A stretch of 64,000 nucleotides of DNA from Rossellomorea orangium (GCF_019334305.1 NZ_JAHWGH010000018.1:258009-322008); one strand, 5' to 3'. Numbered from the stretch's first letter, positions 18,184 to 27,343 are shown. Numbers and translations: made by a program. The notes: a model not told the origin generated them from the sequence alone.

Positions 18184-18816
18184 CTATGATTCAATTTTCA
18201 TCAATGCTTCACTGGAGATTTTCTCTCCTTCAACTGTATGAACCCAGATTTGTGAATCTTTCTTCGAGACAGACTGAACAACTCCGCCGAGCTCGCCTTC
18301 TTCCCCGTTCCATGTCACTTTTTTACCTATTAACAAGGAAGCACTTACGAGAGAAGAATCTCCGCTGCCTTCAGTATTCACTTGAGATATATTTCCCGGA
18401 GTCAATATTGTTCCGTCTTCCATAATGAATTCTACAGAATCCCCCTTAAAGCGGACACCTTTCACAAGACCTTGTCCTTCTTGAATTTCTGGGGTTTCAG
18501 TCGATTCCGATTCGATGATTTTATGCCAAGTGACTTGTTTCCCTACAAATTGATTGTAAGCGATCAATTGTGTTTGACTTTGATTGTCCACGAACTTCTC
18601 CATCGTTTGAGTCAAATTCGTCATTTGTTCCAATGAAGAAAATGTAGCCATCTGAGCGATGAAATCCTTATCTTGCATCGGATTTAATGGATCTTGATTC
18701 TGCAATTGAGTCATGAGGATTTTCAGGAAATCATCTTTCCCTAAAATGTCTTTTCCTCCTTCACGTTGCTTCGTTTGAAGGGTGGAATACAGTAAATTCG
18801 GATCGATTTTCGTCAT
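18184..18816 (-). CDS. flgD: Hook cap/scaffold protein FlgD
   Basis: Protein of 210 residues. The N-terminal export/cap segment shows the FlgD signature LGKDDFLKILMTQLQNQDPLNPMQDKDFIAQMATFSSLEQM, and the rest is a beta-rich FlgD tudor/Ig-like part. It caps the growing hook so that FlgE can polymerise. It lies between fliK and the TIGR02530-type gene with 8-11 base gaps. Confidence 0.95.
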   Translation of the reverse strand: MTKIDPNLLYSTLQTKQREGGKDILGKDDFLKILMTQLQNQDPLNPMQDKDFIAQMATFSSLEQMTNLTQTMEKFVDNQSQTQLIAYNQFVGKQVTWHKIIESESTETPEIQEGQGLVKGVRFKGDSVEFIMEDGTILTPGNISQVNTEGSGDSSLVSASLLIGKKVTWNGEEGELGGVVQSVSKKDSQIWVHTVEGEKISSEALMKIES

Positions 18817-18824
18817 GTCATCAC

Positions 18825-20096
18825 CTATATTTCGGTATTTACGAGGTAATCCTTAAAGGATTTCTCCCCTTCTTCCTGGGTCATGCCAGGTTGTTCAGAT
18901 TGTGGCTGTTTATGATGTTGTGAAGACTGCTGCTGCGATTGCCCTTTATTCTGTCGCTCCGTGTCTGAGAGTGTCTGCGATATCTCTATCTTCTCCACTT
19001 GCAGATTCTGAGACGAAAACGCATGCTTCAAGCCTTGAATTTGAGAATCCAGCATTTCTTTTGCAGTGGAGGTTGATGCCAATATTTTGGCTGTCATCAC
19101 ACCGTTGTGCTGAAGAAGTTCAATTCTTAGTGATCCTAATTGCTCCGGATAGAGTTTAATCAATAATTTACTCATGTTTGGTTGAGACACCATATTGGAC
19201 TTACCGAGAATATTCTGGAATTCTTTCACAAATTGCTCATATTGAAGGGACTTATTATTTGGCGCAAGGCTCATTGAAAATGTTTCAGACTTGGGAAGAG
19301 AAAAGTGAATTTGATTCCCCTGTACTTGGATGCTTTTCTTTTCTAAGGCGTTTGCCTCTGCTTCAGCAGGTTGAGTATCCGCTTCAATCGCTTGGCGGGT
19401 ATAAGCTTCTTTAAGGAGACGTGACCAATCTTTTGATACATTAAACATTCCTGTTAATGTACTTTCAATTCCTTTTTTCAGGCTCTTCATCATCTCTTTA
19501 AGTTCATTTGCTTTTGATGCTTCTGTGATGTGCATATCACGACTTTGAGTGAATAATTCAATCACCTTAGCCAGTCTGATGACATCCTCTACACGCCCCT
19601 GGCCTTCTCCCTGTCCTTGAGGGTTATCTTTCTTCATCAAGCCTTTTATATCATTCGTAAGGTGAGATTGCAGAAGTTGCAGTGTTGCAAGCAGGATGTC
19701 ATAATCGTCTTCTCCATCAGCCTGAGGTCCTGCTGTCTCCGTTCCTAATAGCGCAGTTTGCAGTTCAAAATAAAATGATGCGATTTCCTCTACATTCACA
19801 CCTATCATTTCAGCGATCTGACTAATATCCAGCCCTTTTACTTTTGCCAGATCATCTATCTGCTGAGACGTAAGACCGATACCTGCAAGATCAACACTAC
19901 CAATAAGATCTTCGAGGTTAATGAGAAAGGTCTCTGAATCTTGCTTCGTTATCGGGGTCTTCATTACATTCTGATTGGAAACAAACCCCAGAAGATGGCT
20001 AGAGAATCCTTCAATATCTGCCTTTGGAAGTGTCGACTCCTGACTCGAGACTTTTATTGAATTTACCCTCTGAACACCGATTCCTATTTCCATCAT
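18825..20096 (-). CDS. fliK: Flagellar hook-length control protein FliK
   Basis: Protein of 423 residues. The first two thirds are low in conservation and act as a molecular ruler in the family. The C-terminal domain (LLIKLYPEQLGSLRIELLQHNGVMTAKILAST...) is the conserved FliK switch domain, followed by a Gln/Ser-rich tail. When the hook is full length it signals FlhB to switch substrates. Two adjacent ATG codons follow GGAGGTGAC; the second has the better spacing. A FliK-like paralogue, ylqG, lies near 39115. Confidence 0.92.
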   Translation of the reverse strand: MMEIGIGVQRVNSIKVSSQESTLPKADIEGFSSHLLGFVSNQNVMKTPITKQDSETFLINLEDLIGSVDLAGIGLTSQQIDDLAKVKGLDISQIAEMIGVNVEEIASFYFELQTALLGTETAGPQADGEDDYDILLATLQLLQSHLTNDIKGLMKKDNPQGQGEGQGRVEDVIRLAKVIELFTQSRDMHITEASKANELKEMMKSLKKGIESTLTGMFNVSKDWSRLLKEAYTRQAIEADTQPAEAEANALEKKSIQVQGNQIHFSLPKSETFSMSLAPNNKSLQYEQFVKEFQNILGKSNMVSQPNMSKLLIKLYPEQLGSLRIELLQHNGVMTAKILASTSTAKEMLDSQIQGLKHAFSSQNLQVEKIEISQTLSDTERQNKGQSQQQSSQHHKQPQSEQPGMTQEEGEKSFKDYLVNTEI

Positions 20097-20122
20097 GTCA
20101 CCTCCTTTACATACAAGCTAAT

Positions 20123-20713
20123 TCATTCATCGGTTGAAAGAAGCCCTGTATATCTTGCAGCATCTTCCGGTGGCATTTTTTCCAGTATATCTGCAAGCGT
20201 ATCTGGCTTGATGCTAGAAAGAATCTTCATCGCCTCTTCATCTTCCATCTCCATGAGAACAGGGGCTGCGCTCTTTGCAGACATCGCTTCGAATGTGCTT
20301 ACAACTTCTTTAAATGCACGCTTGTTTTCTTCACCAATCTGACGTAGTTCTTCAAGCTCCCCTTTCTGCTGCTGAATGGTTGCCTGGAGTTGTTCGTTAC
20401 GATTATCCTTTTGATCCAATTCGCTTTGAAGCTGGGCCATTTTAGCTTCTTGATCTTCAATGGAGGCATTTAAAGTGAGAATCTTCTCTTGTAATTGTTT
20501 TTGGTCCTCAACATCATTTGAAGGGATGACCTTGGCCAGGAAAGGAATTTCCGAGCTTAATGATTGTGCCTTTTCAAAAATATTTATCCCTGCAAACGTC
20601 ATGATGACCAACGCGAAGGTGATTGCAAACAAGAGAGGAATGATGATGATGAAAATGAATCTTTGAAAACGACTGTACGAATCTTTCTTTTCCTCTTCTA
20701 TTACCTTTGCCAT
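20123..20713 (-). CDS. ylxF: YlxF, MotE-like membrane coiled-coil protein
   Basis: Protein of 196 residues: a basic N-terminus, one transmembrane helix (residues about 20-45), a coiled coil (about residues 70-130, repeated Gln/Glu/Leu), and a C-terminal stretch (VLMEMEDEEAMKILSSIKPDTLADILEKMPPEDAARY) resembling the MgtE N-terminal repeat. This MotE/YlxF architecture is often mislabelled as a magnesium transporter. Position between fliJ and fliK is the family norm. A stator or export helper role is inference. Confidence 0.88.
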   Translation of the reverse strand: MAKVIEEEKKDSYSRFQRFIFIIIIPLLFAITFALVIMTFAGINIFEKAQSLSSEIPFLAKVIPSNDVEDQKQLQEKILTLNASIEDQEAKMAQLQSELDQKDNRNEQLQATIQQQKGELEELRQIGEENKRAFKEVVSTFEAMSAKSAAPVLMEMEDEEAMKILSSIKPDTLADILEKMPPEDAARYTGLLSTDE

Positions 20714-20717
20714 GAAA

Positions 20718-21164
20718 TCACCTTACTCCCCGTTTCAAATATTGGGCGACGGACACTTCGTCTAACTGCTTATTTTCTGCAAATTGGATATTCTCCAGGA
20801 AACGCTTAAAATCTTTTTCTTTCATCTTTTCATATTTCTTGACTTCAACATTCATATCCACTAGCTTCTCTTCGTACCAATTCATCCGATTTCTCGCTTG
20901 TATCACGAGATCCTGATAATAAGAAATGGTTTTCTCAAGATTAGTAATGAATTGTTGATGGTGACGAATATCCTGAACAGATAATCCATCCTGTAATTTT
21001 GTTTCCTGATGATTCTCAAGGGATTCTTTCTTTTTCAAAAATTCATAAAGTTTCTCGGCAACTCTTTCAAATTTTTCGATTGCTCCCCTGTACATCTCCT
21101 GTACTTCATCTTTTTCTTTTTCTTTCACCGTTAAAATCCTTTGGAACTTATACTGATAACTCAT
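20718..21164 (-). CDS. fliJ: Flagellar export chaperone/stalk protein FliJ
   Basis: Highly charged, almost wholly helical coiled-coil protein of 148 residues, the FliJ stalk that fits into the FliI ATPase ring and contacts FlhA. I place the start at MSYQYKFQRIL, which aligns with B. subtilis FliJ and has GGTGG nine bases upstream. An ATG three codons earlier overlaps the fliI stop codon and is possible. Confidence 0.9.
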   Translation of the reverse strand: MSYQYKFQRILTVKEKEKDEVQEMYRGAIEKFERVAEKLYEFLKKKESLENHQETKLQDGLSVQDIRHHQQFITNLEKTISYYQDLVIQARNRMNWYEEKLVDMNVEVKKYEKMKEKDFKRFLENIQFAENKQLDEVSVAQYLKRGVR

Positions 21165-21169
21165 TTGAA

Positions 21170-22489
21170 TCATCCACCTTTTTCCGATAGCTTGATAAGC
21201 TCATCAACACTTGCAGTAAGAGATATCTGTTCATATACCCCCTGCTTCAGGAAAGAAATGATTCCCGGATAATAGTTAATGGCTTCATCCACTTCACGGG
21301 AGGTCCCTTTTTTATAGGCTCCGATTTGAATCAAATCTTCCGAATTCATATACGTACTTAATAACTCCCTAATTCTCGTGGCAGCATGTAAATGTTCTTT
21401 TGAAGCCAGGTGGTTCATCAATCTGCTGACACTCTTAAGAATATTGATTGCCGGGTACTGCCCTCGATTAGAAATTTGACGGTCCAGTACGATATGACCA
21501 TCGAGTATCCCCCTCACTGTATCCGAGATGGGTTCATTTAAGTCATCACCATCAACCAGGACCGTATAAAATGCCGTAATGCTCCCATTCAGGTTGGTTC
21601 CTGTTCTCTCGAGTAACTTTGGTAATATCGCAAAGACTGATGGAGTATATCCTTTGGTAGTAGGTGGCTCTCCCACCGCCAGTCCGATTTCCCTCTGTGC
21701 CATGGCTACCCTGGTGGCAGAATCCATCATCAGCATGACGTCCATGCCTTTATCACGGAAATATTCTGCAATCGCAGTTGCTGTGAATGCTCCTTTTATT
21801 CTCATGAGTGCAGGCTGGTCAGATGTAGCGGCCACAACAATGGTTCGTTTCAGCCCTTCTTCACCTAAATCTCTTTCAATGAATTCTCTCACTTCCCTGC
21901 CACGCTCACCTACAAGTGCAATAACATTCAAATCCGCTTTCGTATTCCTCGCAATCATTCCTAGCAATGTACTTTTTCCGACACCGCTACCGGCGAAAAT
22001 CCCAACTCTCTGTCCCTTTCCAACTGTCAACATACTGTCGATGGCTTTTACGCCAACCTCCATTTTTTCATCGATTGGAGGTCTTGATAAGGGATTGGGA
22101 GGTTCCTGTTCCGTATAGGATGTGCTTAACCCTGACGGTAATTGACTGCCATCGAGGGGGTGTCCCAGGGAGTCGATCACTTTTCCAATTAAAGATGGGC
22201 CAATCTTGATTTCCAAAGGCTTTGATGTGGCCTCTACTAGACTTCCTGGAGAAATATCCTGCATGTTTGTATAGGGCATAAGGATGACTAAATCATCATT
22301 AAAGCCGACAACTTCTGCCTGGATCACTTTTTGCTTGCCCCGGGATATAATATGGATGTGACACACTTCGCCTACAGAACTTGCAGGTCCTTGTGACTCG
22401 ATCATCAACCCTACAACCCGCTTCACTTTTCCATACTTCTTGAAAGTCGGAATGTGGGGGATATGTGCTATAAGATCTGCTGCTTTCAT
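21170..22489 (-). CDS. fliI: Flagellum-specific export ATPase FliI
   Basis: ATPase of 439 residues, related to F1 beta subunits, that unfolds and feeds export substrates. The Walker A GSGVGKSTLLGM starts near residue 167, and the Walker B region VMLMMDSATRVAMAQREIGLAVGEPPTTKGY is the flagellar/type III signature. It overlaps fliH at its 5' end by four bases and nearly abuts fliJ. Confidence 0.97.
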   Translation of the reverse strand: MKAADLIAHIPHIPTFKKYGKVKRVVGLMIESQGPASSVGEVCHIHIISRGKQKVIQAEVVGFNDDLVILMPYTNMQDISPGSLVEATSKPLEIKIGPSLIGKVIDSLGHPLDGSQLPSGLSTSYTEQEPPNPLSRPPIDEKMEVGVKAIDSMLTVGKGQRVGIFAGSGVGKSTLLGMIARNTKADLNVIALVGERGREVREFIERDLGEEGLKRTIVVAATSDQPALMRIKGAFTATAIAEYFRDKGMDVMLMMDSATRVAMAQREIGLAVGEPPTTKGYTPSVFAILPKLLERTGTNLNGSITAFYTVLVDGDDLNEPISDTVRGILDGHIVLDRQISNRGQYPAINILKSVSRLMNHLASKEHLHAATRIRELLSTYMNSEDLIQIGAYKKGTSREVDEAINYYPGIISFLKQGVYEQISLTASVDELIKLSEKGG

Positions 22490-23259
22490 CCCGAATCACC
22501 TTCCAGGAGATGGTGTAGCTTCAGCTTTAATTCATTTAATTGAGAATCGATGCTGATCATCACTCGTCCCTGATTCGTTTCAATGTAACATTCATCGGGA
22601 CCGAGATCTTCATTCGCATAAATGAAGCATTGAATATCAGTCGGGAACATCACTTCGAGTTCTGATTTATTCTGTGCAAGAAGCACATGTCGGGAAGGAT
22701 GAACATGTATTTGGATGTGTGGTAAATCCCTCACTTCCTTCAATCCCCGTTTCACGATAGAAAGGAATACATCCGGTTCTTCATTAAGCTTTTGATTCAT
22801 GATTTTCTCTGCACTAGTGAGTCCAAGATTGAGAATCACTTGCTCTGCCCTCTGGATATAATCTTCATATTGTTCCTTGTTCCAGTCGACTAATGTATTG
22901 GCTTCCTGCAGTTTGGCCTGATATTCTTCGTAGCCTTTCCTTTTTCCTTCTTCTTCTCCTTGAAGAAACCCTGCGTTATAAGCCTCCTGCATAAGCTGCT
23001 CACGTTCTGTTATCCAATTATCCTTTTCATACAGTAAGCGCTCTAGTTCTTTTTCTGCATTTTCCCTGGCTGCCCCGATGATTCTCTCTGCTTCTATGGT
23101 CGCTTGCTCTATGATCTGATCTCTACGCAGAGAAGCATTTCCAATGAGCATACTCTCCTCTGGGGTTGCCTCACCTGTTGGCTTGAATTTCTTGAGGGAA
23201 ATGACTTTTTGGTTTTCCCCATCACTTTGAGCTAAAGTAGACTTTATGATCCTAGACAA
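22486..23259 (-). CDS. fliH: Flagellar export ATPase regulator FliH
   Basis: Protein of 257 residues, helical and rich in Glu/Lys, that holds FliI inactive and delivers it to the C ring. The start I choose is a TTG giving (M)SRIIKSTLAQ, as in B. subtilis FliH, with GGAGGGG nine bases upstream. The longest reading would overlap fliG by 47 bases and its first codons read fliG sequence, so it is unlikely. The C-terminal half matches the FliH/V-ATPase E-like domain. Confidence 0.9.
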   Translation of the reverse strand: MSRIIKSTLAQSDGENQKVISLKKFKPTGEATPEESMLIGNASLRRDQIIEQATIEAERIIGAARENAEKELERLLYEKDNWITEREQLMQEAYNAGFLQGEEEGKRKGYEEYQAKLQEANTLVDWNKEQYEDYIQRAEQVILNLGLTSAEKIMNQKLNEEPDVFLSIVKRGLKEVRDLPHIQIHVHPSRHVLLAQNKSELEVMFPTDIQCFIYANEDLGPDECYIETNQGRVMISIDSQLNELKLKLHHLLEGDSG

Positions 23260-24265
23260 TAATATCGTCCCCTCCACCACGGGCAATGATGATTTCACCT
23301 GAATCCTCTAATCTTCTTATCACTGCTACAATCCGTGACTGAGCTTCTTCTACATCACGCAAACGCACCGGCCCCATGAATTCCATCTCTTCTTTAAGGG
23401 TTTCGACCATACGATTGGACATGTTCCTGAAGACCACTTCTTTCACTTCGTCACTTGATACTTTAAGCGACAAAAGAAGATCTTCATTATCACAATCACG
23501 TATGACCCTTTGAATGGAGCGTCCGTCCAGGGTAACAATATCTTCAAAGACAAACATTCTCTTTTTAATTTCCTCTGCCAATTCGGGATCTTGAATCTCC
23601 AAGGCATCAAGGATCGTTTTCTCTGTAGAACGATCCACCCCGTTCAACACTTCTACTACAGCTTCCACTCCACCGGTTTGGGTGTAATCCTGTGTGACTG
23701 TCGCTGAGAGTTTACGCTCGAGAATGGCTTCAACCTCGCTGATCACTTCTGGAGAAGTACCATCCATCACTGCAATACGTCTTGCGATATCCGCCTGAAC
23801 TTCCTGTGGTAGTTCAGAGAGGATCTGGCCTGCCTGCTGTGGGTCAAGATAAGACAGAATCAAGGCAATCGTCTGAGGATGTTCGTTTTGGATGAAATTA
23901 AGAATTTGAGCAGCATCCGCTCTCCTTGCGAAATCAAAGGGCTTGACCTGCAAAGATGAGGTCAGGCGATTTATGATGGCTGAAGCCTGATCAGAACCCA
24001 GCGCCTTTTCTAATACGGTTTTGGCATAGCCGATCCCACCTTGGGAAATATAGTCCTGGGCGATGGCAATATGATGAAACTCTTCTAAAATCTCTTCCTT
24101 CGCTTCCGTTTCTACTTTCTTCACTCCAGAAATCTCCAAAGTCAATTTCTCGATTTCTTCTTCCGACAAATGCTTGTACACAGATGCAGAAACATCAGGA
24201 CCAAGGGAGATCAGGAGAATGGCTGCCTTTTGTTTACCTGTTAAGCCTTTCTCTCTTCTAACCAT
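23252..24265 (-). CDS. fliG: Flagellar motor switch protein FliG
   Basis: Switch protein of 337 residues with three armadillo-like domains. The middle EHPQTIALILSYL motif binds FliM, and the C-terminal torque helix carries alternating charges (KKRMFVFEDIVTLDGRSIQRVIRDCDNEDLLLSLK). It links FliF to the C ring and touches the stator. The start ATG giving MVRREKGLTGK has AGGAGGG eight bases upstream. It follows fliF by 11 bases. Confidence 0.97.
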   Translation of the reverse strand: MVRREKGLTGKQKAAILLISLGPDVSASVYKHLSEEEIEKLTLEISGVKKVETEAKEEILEEFHHIAIAQDYISQGGIGYAKTVLEKALGSDQASAIINRLTSSLQVKPFDFARRADAAQILNFIQNEHPQTIALILSYLDPQQAGQILSELPQEVQADIARRIAVMDGTSPEVISEVEAILERKLSATVTQDYTQTGGVEAVVEVLNGVDRSTEKTILDALEIQDPELAEEIKKRMFVFEDIVTLDGRSIQRVIRDCDNEDLLLSLKVSSDEVKEVVFRNMSNRMVETLKEEMEFMGPVRLRDVEEAQSRIVAVIRRLEDSGEIIIARGGGDDIIV

Positions 24266-24276
24266 GTTCATCCCTC

Positions 24277-25875
24277 CTAATCCTCTGCTAACCAGGTGCG
24301 TAACAATTTCGCAAATTCATCTGGTTTATCTTTAGCCATTCTTTCAAGCTGCTTCCTGCGAATCGAGCCCTCTGTTTCTTCTTTTGGTTCGATTTCGGGT
24401 ATATGCACAGGCTCCCTTGTTTCTTCATATTCCAGTTCTTCCATCGAATCTTTCTTACGGGATCGCATTAAGAAAAATACTAATAGAAGAATCACCACTA
24501 GCAGAATGCCACCAATGACGTATGTCCACCATGGGAGAAAAGGTTTCACTTTAGATGGGACATCCACTTTTCCATTAAATGGTTGGACAGAGACGACCAC
24601 TTTATCCTGGATTGCTTCGTCTGTCAGTTCAGGGTTTGCATCTTTGTCAATGGACGTTCGGACGATCGTGGACAATACTTGGCGTATATCATCCACCCGA
24701 TCCTGCGGTAATGACGCTATTTCTTCTGGGTTAGGCGGTTCCACCATGACCTGAATCCCAAGATCCCTTATTTTATATGGGCTTTCTACAATTTCTTTTT
24801 TTATGCGATTAACTTCGCTGTTAATCGTTTCTTCCATTCGCTCATAGTCACCATTTGATTCTGAGCTGGAACCGTATGTAACCCCGCTGTTGGTCGGTTC
24901 ATTCCCATCTCCCGCTCCTGCAGTGCCACCTGGATTAGCTCCTTCTCCAGAGAAGGTTTCAGTGATTCGCTGTGCACTGACAGCGATCCCTTCCATGTTT
25001 TCTTTATCGACAGGCTCCACTATGTTTGCTTCACTGGTTTCCTGGGTAAAGTCAATGTCAGTGGTAACGGAAACCACTACCTTGTTAAAACCGATCAGCG
25101 TACCGAGCATATTCTGTACCTGTCGTTGAATATCCCGCTCAACCTCTTTCTTTACATTCATTTGTTGAGCAAAATTACCGCTTCCCGTAGAATTATTCTC
25201 AGATTCTAAATCAAAATACTCAAAATATTGATTCATGATGACGATATTCTCAGTAGGGAGGTCTGGGACACTTTTCGAAACAAGGTGATAAAGTGATTTG
25301 ATTTGTTTCGGATCAAAAGTGAAACCAGGCTTTGTATCCAACACGATGGATGCAGATGCATTTTGAACATCATCACTTAAGAAAATTTCTTTCTCTGGAA
25401 GATTAATCATGACTTTAGCATCCTGGATTCCATCAATTCCCTTCATCAAATTCGCCAATTCAGTTTGCATGGCATCCAGCTTCATAACATTGAATTCATT
25501 ATCTGTCATACCGAACCCGGCATTTTGACTAAAAAAGGTGTAGTCGATGCTCCCGGAGTTGGGGATCCCCTCTGCTGCAAGTTCAACTTTCAGGGTATCC
25601 ACTTGTTCCTTTGGTACCATGATGGTCGATCCACTATCAGTAATTTCCGAAGGGATTCCTCTGCCATCCAAATTTTCTTTAATGGTTCCCGTTTCAGATG
25701 GGGATAAATTACTATACAAAGGTTCGAGTTTCGTTCTTGTTGTAAAATAACTCATCGCCCCGATAAGAATGACTGATAGCAGGAAGATGGATCCCATACT
25801 GATTTTTTGTTTTCTGGTTCTACTTGTCCAATACGTTTTTATCTGTTCTGTATATTTCTTAAACGATTCATTCAT
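24277..25875 (-). CDS. fliF: Flagellar MS-ring protein FliF
   Basis: Protein of 532 residues. Two transmembrane helices (about residues 27-45 and 445-465) flank the extracytoplasmic ring-building modules (YscJ/FliF domain with NLPEKEIFL). The last 60 residues end in the FliG-binding tail. An acidic/Gly/Ser-rich loop lies near residues 300-340. It is the first platform of the basal body and the anchor for export. It precedes fliG directly. Confidence 0.96.
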   Translation of the reverse strand: MNESFKKYTEQIKTYWTSRTRKQKISMGSIFLLSVILIGAMSYFTTRTKLEPLYSNLSPSETGTIKENLDGRGIPSEITDSGSTIMVPKEQVDTLKVELAAEGIPNSGSIDYTFFSQNAGFGMTDNEFNVMKLDAMQTELANLMKGIDGIQDAKVMINLPEKEIFLSDDVQNASASIVLDTKPGFTFDPKQIKSLYHLVSKSVPDLPTENIVIMNQYFEYFDLESENNSTGSGNFAQQMNVKKEVERDIQRQVQNMLGTLIGFNKVVVSVTTDIDFTQETSEANIVEPVDKENMEGIAVSAQRITETFSGEGANPGGTAGAGDGNEPTNSGVTYGSSSESNGDYERMEETINSEVNRIKKEIVESPYKIRDLGIQVMVEPPNPEEIASLPQDRVDDIRQVLSTIVRTSIDKDANPELTDEAIQDKVVVSVQPFNGKVDVPSKVKPFLPWWTYVIGGILLVVILLLVFFLMRSRKKDSMEELEYEETREPVHIPEIEPKEETEGSIRRKQLERMAKDKPDEFAKLLRTWLAED

Positions 25876-25908
25876 TACAATCCTCCGGTACTCGACTGCA
25901 TGAGTCTA

Positions 25909-26214
25909 CTACATTGGCATTCTCATAATCTCTTGGTAGGCTTCCACTACTTTGTTACGCACTTCCATCGTCGTTTGCAGGGTGATACTCGCCTTTTGTG
26001 AAGCAATCATCACTTGATGAAGGTCAACATTTTCACCCCTGACAAGTTTTTCCGTCAATTGATCCGACTGCACCTGCATCTTATTGACTTCATCGATTGA
26101 ATTTTTTAATAACTGACTGAAATTATCGGATCCAACTGCAGGGGAATTATTTTTTTTTGCGAGTGACGGACTAATAATCCCAGGTGATATCGAATTAATT
26201 TGATGAATTGCCAT
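25909..26214 (-). CDS. fliE: MS-ring/rod junction protein FliE
   Basis: Protein of 101 residues linking FliF to the rod. The C-terminal pattern (VNKMQVQSDQLTEKLVRGENVDLHQVMIASQKASITLQTTMEVRNKVVEAYQEIMRMPM) is the FliE signature. It follows flgC by 17 bases and precedes fliF. Confidence 0.96.
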   Translation of the reverse strand: MAIHQINSISPGIISPSLAKKNNSPAVGSDNFSQLLKNSIDEVNKMQVQSDQLTEKLVRGENVDLHQVMIASQKASITLQTTMEVRNKVVEAYQEIMRMPM

Positions 26215-26231
26215 AGAATTAAAACCTCTCT

Positions 26232-26690
26232 CTATTTACCAATTTCTAATGACTTCATTAACATCGCTTTATTTGCATTAAAGACAGTTACATTTGCTTC
26301 ATACGAACGCGTTGCTGAAATAAGGTCCACCATCTCTCTCAATGGATCGACATTCGGCAGACTGACATATCCCTCATCATTTGCATCGGGATGTTCTGGA
26401 TCATAAACCATTTTAAATGGAGTTTGTTCATCTTCCTCAATCCTTGATACTTGTACGCCTCCGGCTGTGTGACCGTCTTTCGTATTCATCGCCTTGTTCA
26501 AGAAAGATGAAAACTGATTTCCCTTAGGCACCATAACCACAGACTTCCTTTGGTACGGCTGCCACTCGCCATCCACCATCTTCCCTCTTGTTGTGTCGAC
26601 ATTCGCCATATTCGATGAAATGACATCCATTCTTAACCGTTGGGCGGTAAGTGCGGAAGCGGTTGTATTCATACCCGTAAACAAGGTCAT
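26232..26690 (-). CDS. flgC: Proximal rod protein FlgC
   Basis: Rod protein of 152 residues with the conserved N-terminal MNTTASALTAQRLRMDVISSNMANVDTTR and the C-terminal NVDPLREMVDLISATRSYEANVTVFNANKAML. I start at the ATG nine bases from GGAGG (MTLFTGM, matching MTAFHSLN of B. subtilis); the ATG two codons earlier is too close to the ribosome binding site and overlaps flgB. Confidence 0.95.
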   Translation of the reverse strand: MTLFTGMNTTASALTAQRLRMDVISSNMANVDTTRGKMVDGEWQPYQRKSVVMVPKGNQFSSFLNKAMNTKDGHTAGGVQVSRIEEDEQTPFKMVYDPEHPDANDEGYVSLPNVDPLREMVDLISATRSYEANVTVFNANKAMLMKSLEIGK

Positions 26691-26692
26691 GA

Positions 26693-27082
26693 TCATTTTC
26701 CTCCTCTTATGACTGATTGGAGACTGTTAAACTTTCCATTTATCCTGTCAGTCAGGGCATTGAAATAAATCTGGTTCGTTGCCATCTCTGACATTTCCTG
26801 ATCCATGTCCACTCCATTACCATTATGGTTATATTGAAAAGCTGACTTCGTCTTGACTGAAGGATGTTGATTATCAGAACGAAAGGAGAAGTGACGTTGA
26901 TTTGTTCTTTTAGCTTCAAATTGTTGAAGGGACTGATCAAAAAACGTCTTAAACTCTACTTCTTTAGCTTTATAATTTGCAGTATCAGCGTTCGCGATAT
27001 TTTGAGAAATGACTTTCTGATTTAATGAGGCATAATTCAGCCCGTTTTCCAGCGAATTGATTGTATTGGAAAAAAGTTTCAT
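26693..27082 (-). CDS. flgB: Proximal rod protein FlgB, first gene of the fla/che operon
   Basis: Rod protein of 129 residues from the ATG preceded by GAGGTG. Motifs: NSLENGLNYASLNQKVISQNIANADTANYKAKEV at the N-terminus and the NGVDMDQEMSEMATNQIYFNALT helix at the C-terminus. A longer reading of 12 codons upstream runs through the ribosome binding site and is unlikely. It heads about 27 kb of co-directional flagellar genes. Confidence 0.95.
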   Translation of the reverse strand: MKLFSNTINSLENGLNYASLNQKVISQNIANADTANYKAKEVEFKTFFDQSLQQFEAKRTNQRHFSFRSDNQHPSVKTKSAFQYNHNGNGVDMDQEMSEMATNQIYFNALTDRINGKFNSLQSVIRGGK

Positions 27083-27130
27083 GGTAGGCACCTCTATCCG
27101 TATTTTGACATGAATCAACTATTTTTGACA

Positions 27131-27159
27131 TATTTAGCATACAACAGTATTTATTGTAA
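27131..27159 (-). promoter_or_regulatory. Proximal sigma-A promoter candidate for flgB
   Basis: TTACAA, 17 bases, TAAATA on the minus strand, with TG one base upstream of the -10 (extended -10). Transcription would begin near 27124, leaving a leader of about 40 bases before flgB. Confidence 0.5.
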
Positions 27160-27194
27160 TGTTTAGCAACATTAGTGTCTATGAATATTCCGTA

Positions 27195-27209
27195 AATTTT
27201 CTTGAAAGA
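27195..27209. promoter_or_regulatory. Weak CodY-box candidate upstream of flgB
   Basis: AATTTTCTTGAAAGA matches 11 of 15 positions of the CodY consensus AATTTTCWGAAAATT. It lies about 35 bases upstream of the proximal promoter candidate. CodY repression of fla/che is established in B. subtilis; the site here is inference. Confidence 0.3.
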
Positions 27210-27343
27210 GATGGATAATCATCAATTTCGTGACTTTTAATCCACTTTTATCCCTTATATTCCCATGGTTGTTTTTAACATAAATAAATATATTTTACTT
27301 TTATTGTTACATTAACGTTACAAGAGGTAGTGATTTTAAAAAC

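Noticed and set aside
20123-20713. Magnesium transporter MgtE
   Set aside because: Only a short MgtE-N-like stretch and one membrane helix are present; the transporter domain is missing.
21579-22118. A 179-residue plus-strand open frame opposite fliI
   Set aside because: Its composition mirrors the conserved ATPase codons on the other strand; no start signal or family resemblance.
27082-27118. Longer flgB start giving 141 residues
   Set aside because: The extra codons run through the ribosome binding site and leader and do not resemble FlgB N-termini.
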